13,865 nucleotides of DNA. Origin: CAMUQR01 sp963516005 (GTDB lineage: Bacteria; Patescibacteriota; Saccharimonadia; Saccharimonadales; Saccharimonadaceae). Below, piece after piece: positions 12,768 through 13,865 of this stretch. Numbering within the stretch: the first letter of the stretch is position 1; each line of letters starts with the position of its first letter. The stretch is from contig CAUPYP010000005.1 in NCBI GenBank assembly GCA_963516005.1, forward strand, positions 1-13,865, in the 5' to 3' direction. The translations under genes and the position numbers were made by a program. Under the pieces are notes generated by a model. It ran no database searches, was not told the DNA's origin, and worked only from the letters and a program-made list of their open reading frames with translations.

Positions 12768-13865
12768 ATGAATAGCCAACAAGTCTTGAAGGTAATATTA
12801 GGTTTTGCAAAGCCATATAAATTTAGGTTACTCTTTAGTATTGCTAATGCCGTGCTTGCGACATTAGTGAGCTCTTTATTAGCGCCTTATTTATTGTCGC
12901 AGATTTTTATCCAGCTACAATCTGGTCAAGTAAGTTTGAGTGCAAATTACAGCTTAATCGGGTGGTATGCTCTCATCCAAATCTATAGCAACGTAATTGG
13001 GTGGCGGTTGGTGACTTGGAATCAGTCAACTTTAGCGCTTAAAATGACTAAAGATGTTCATGACCAAATTTTTAGTCGTTTAGTCCATGAAAGTGCTGAT
13101 TTTCATGCTAATCATTTTGGAGGGGCATTAGTTAGTCAGTATAATAAATTTCTTGGAGCGGTCGAGTCATTGTGGGATGTGTTGTTATGGATGGGTGTAC
13201 CGTTTGTGGTGACGATTGTATCGACGGTAATATTTATGGGTTTTGTATTCTGGCCGTATGCATTAGCGATGTTAATAATTACGGTTGCATTTTTGAGCTT
13301 AGCCTTTGTTCGGTCGCGATTTTTGGGTTCGCGCAATAAAGCTGCCTCCAAAGCAAACAGTAAAATTACCGGTGCGGTGTCGGATGCGTTAAGTAATGCA
13401 ATGCTTGTCAAATCTAACGCTCAAGAGCAATACGAATTAACTCGCGCACAAGCGTATGTTAGTGATTATCATCAGAAATCGCGCTATGCTCTAAAAGGTA
13501 TTCTATTGATGAGCGCGTCATTTGGTGGTCTTAATGCGTTATTATCTATTATGGCGATTATAGTGGCTTTTGCGGCTGCAGAACGACAATGGTTATCGGT
13601 CGGTATGATTTATTTAGTATTGACATATACCATGCAAATGGCTCGTCAGTTGTATTATTCAACAAACCTATTACAAAGCTATTATCGCATCATTGGTAAT
13701 GCTGGCGAAATGGCCGAAATTTTGATGACTAAAAATACGATCGTGGATAAAACTCATAAAAAATTACAAATTAAAAAAGGTACTGTTGAGTTTAAGAATG
13801 TTTCGTATGCGTATCAAAGTGGCGCCGGTGTTCAAATCTTCAATGACTTCAATCTACAAATTAAA
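12768..13865 (+). CDS. ABC transporter (exporter type), membrane domain and start of ATPase; cut by window edge
   Basis: The open frame begins at ATG 12768, with GAGG (12755-12758) 9 nt upstream, and runs off the right edge after 366 codons. The membrane domain shows about six hydrophobic segments (roughly 19-42, 61-80, 138-160, 162-181, 243-269 and 276-292), with the long soluble coupling loops of type IV exporters, including KMTKDVHDQIFSRL (92-105). The nucleotide-binding domain opens at about 338 with GTVEFKNVSYAYQ, the usual A-loop tyrosine context. Walker A lies beyond the window. The architecture is that of a half-transporter with fused ATPase, like MsbA or multidrug exporters. The substrate cannot be told; no partner gene is visible here. 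Confidence 0.9.
   Translation, partial: MNSQQVLKVILGFAKPYKFRLLFSIANAVLATLVSSLLAPYLLSQIFIQLQSGQVSLSANYSLIGWYALIQIYSNVIGWRLVTWNQSTLALKMTKDVHDQIFSRLVHESADFHANHFGGALVSQYNKFLGAVESLWDVLLWMGVPFVVTIVSTVIFMGFVFWPYALAMLIITVAFLSLAFVRSRFLGSRNKAASKANSKITGAVSDALSNAMLVKSNAQEQYELTRAQAYVSDYHQKSRYALKGILLMSASFGGLNALLSIMAIIVAFAAAERQWLSVGMIYLVLTYTMQMARQLYYSTNLLQSYYRIIGNAGEMAEILMTKNTIVDKTHKKLQIKKGTVEFKNVSYAYQSGAGVQIFNDFNLQIK

Noticed and set aside
13136..13411. Minus-strand open frame of 91 codons inside the ABC transporter
   Set aside because: The plus strand carries an uninterrupted exporter frame with clear membrane segments and an A-loop; the minus frame is a shadow.

Overview
The window looks like a chromosomal segment of a small-genome Patescibacteria/CPR bacterium, most likely Candidatus Saccharibacteria (TM7). 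This is an inference from gene content and style: compact coding, a phosphoketolase, a short HrcA, a divergent guanylate kinase and a short FtsH/MurJ/LepA operon. The standard code fits. TAA and TAG stops dominate, and the only TGA stop (murJ) lies in an ATGA overlap with lepA. No database search was possible.

Layout. At 1-77 there is a possible tail of an upstream gene and a bidirectional terminator. At 79-168 there is a minus-strand tRNA-Ser(GGA), whose promoter sits back to back with that of ftsH. From 303 to 6404 (+) run ftsH, murJ, lepA and a guanylate-kinase-like gene (membrane proteolysis, lipid II flipping, a translation GTPase, nucleotide salvage). From 6435 to 8858 the strand reverses. 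Four small minus-strand genes of unknown function follow each other, and each is its own transcription unit: consensus promoter, an inverted repeat starting at the predicted +1, a strong AGGAGG ribosome site, the ORF, and a hairpin terminator. Residue patterns indicate that genes 2 and 4 are certainly paralogues, gene 3 probably and gene 1 possibly. The terminators alternate in two sequence types (A, B, A, B), which suggests duplication of a two-gene unit.

From 8881 to 10398 (+) lies a heat-shock operon: a perfect CIRCE operator, hrcA, a small two-helix membrane protein and grpE, closed by a terminator. dnaK and dnaJ are not in the window. From 10413 to 12716 is a phosphoketolase, whose promoter is nearly a copy of the hrcA promoter core but with a different inverted repeat over the -35. 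An ABC exporter starts at 12768 and runs off the right edge.

Three genes (the kinase, hrcA and the phosphoketolase) have their ATG exactly 7 nt after the -10 hexamer and no Shine-Dalgarno sequence, so they are probably read from leaderless mRNAs. The four cassettes instead carry near-perfect Shine-Dalgarno sites. The best candidate for something undescribed is the four-cassette paralogue array; second is the shared architecture of the hrcA and phosphoketolase promoters.
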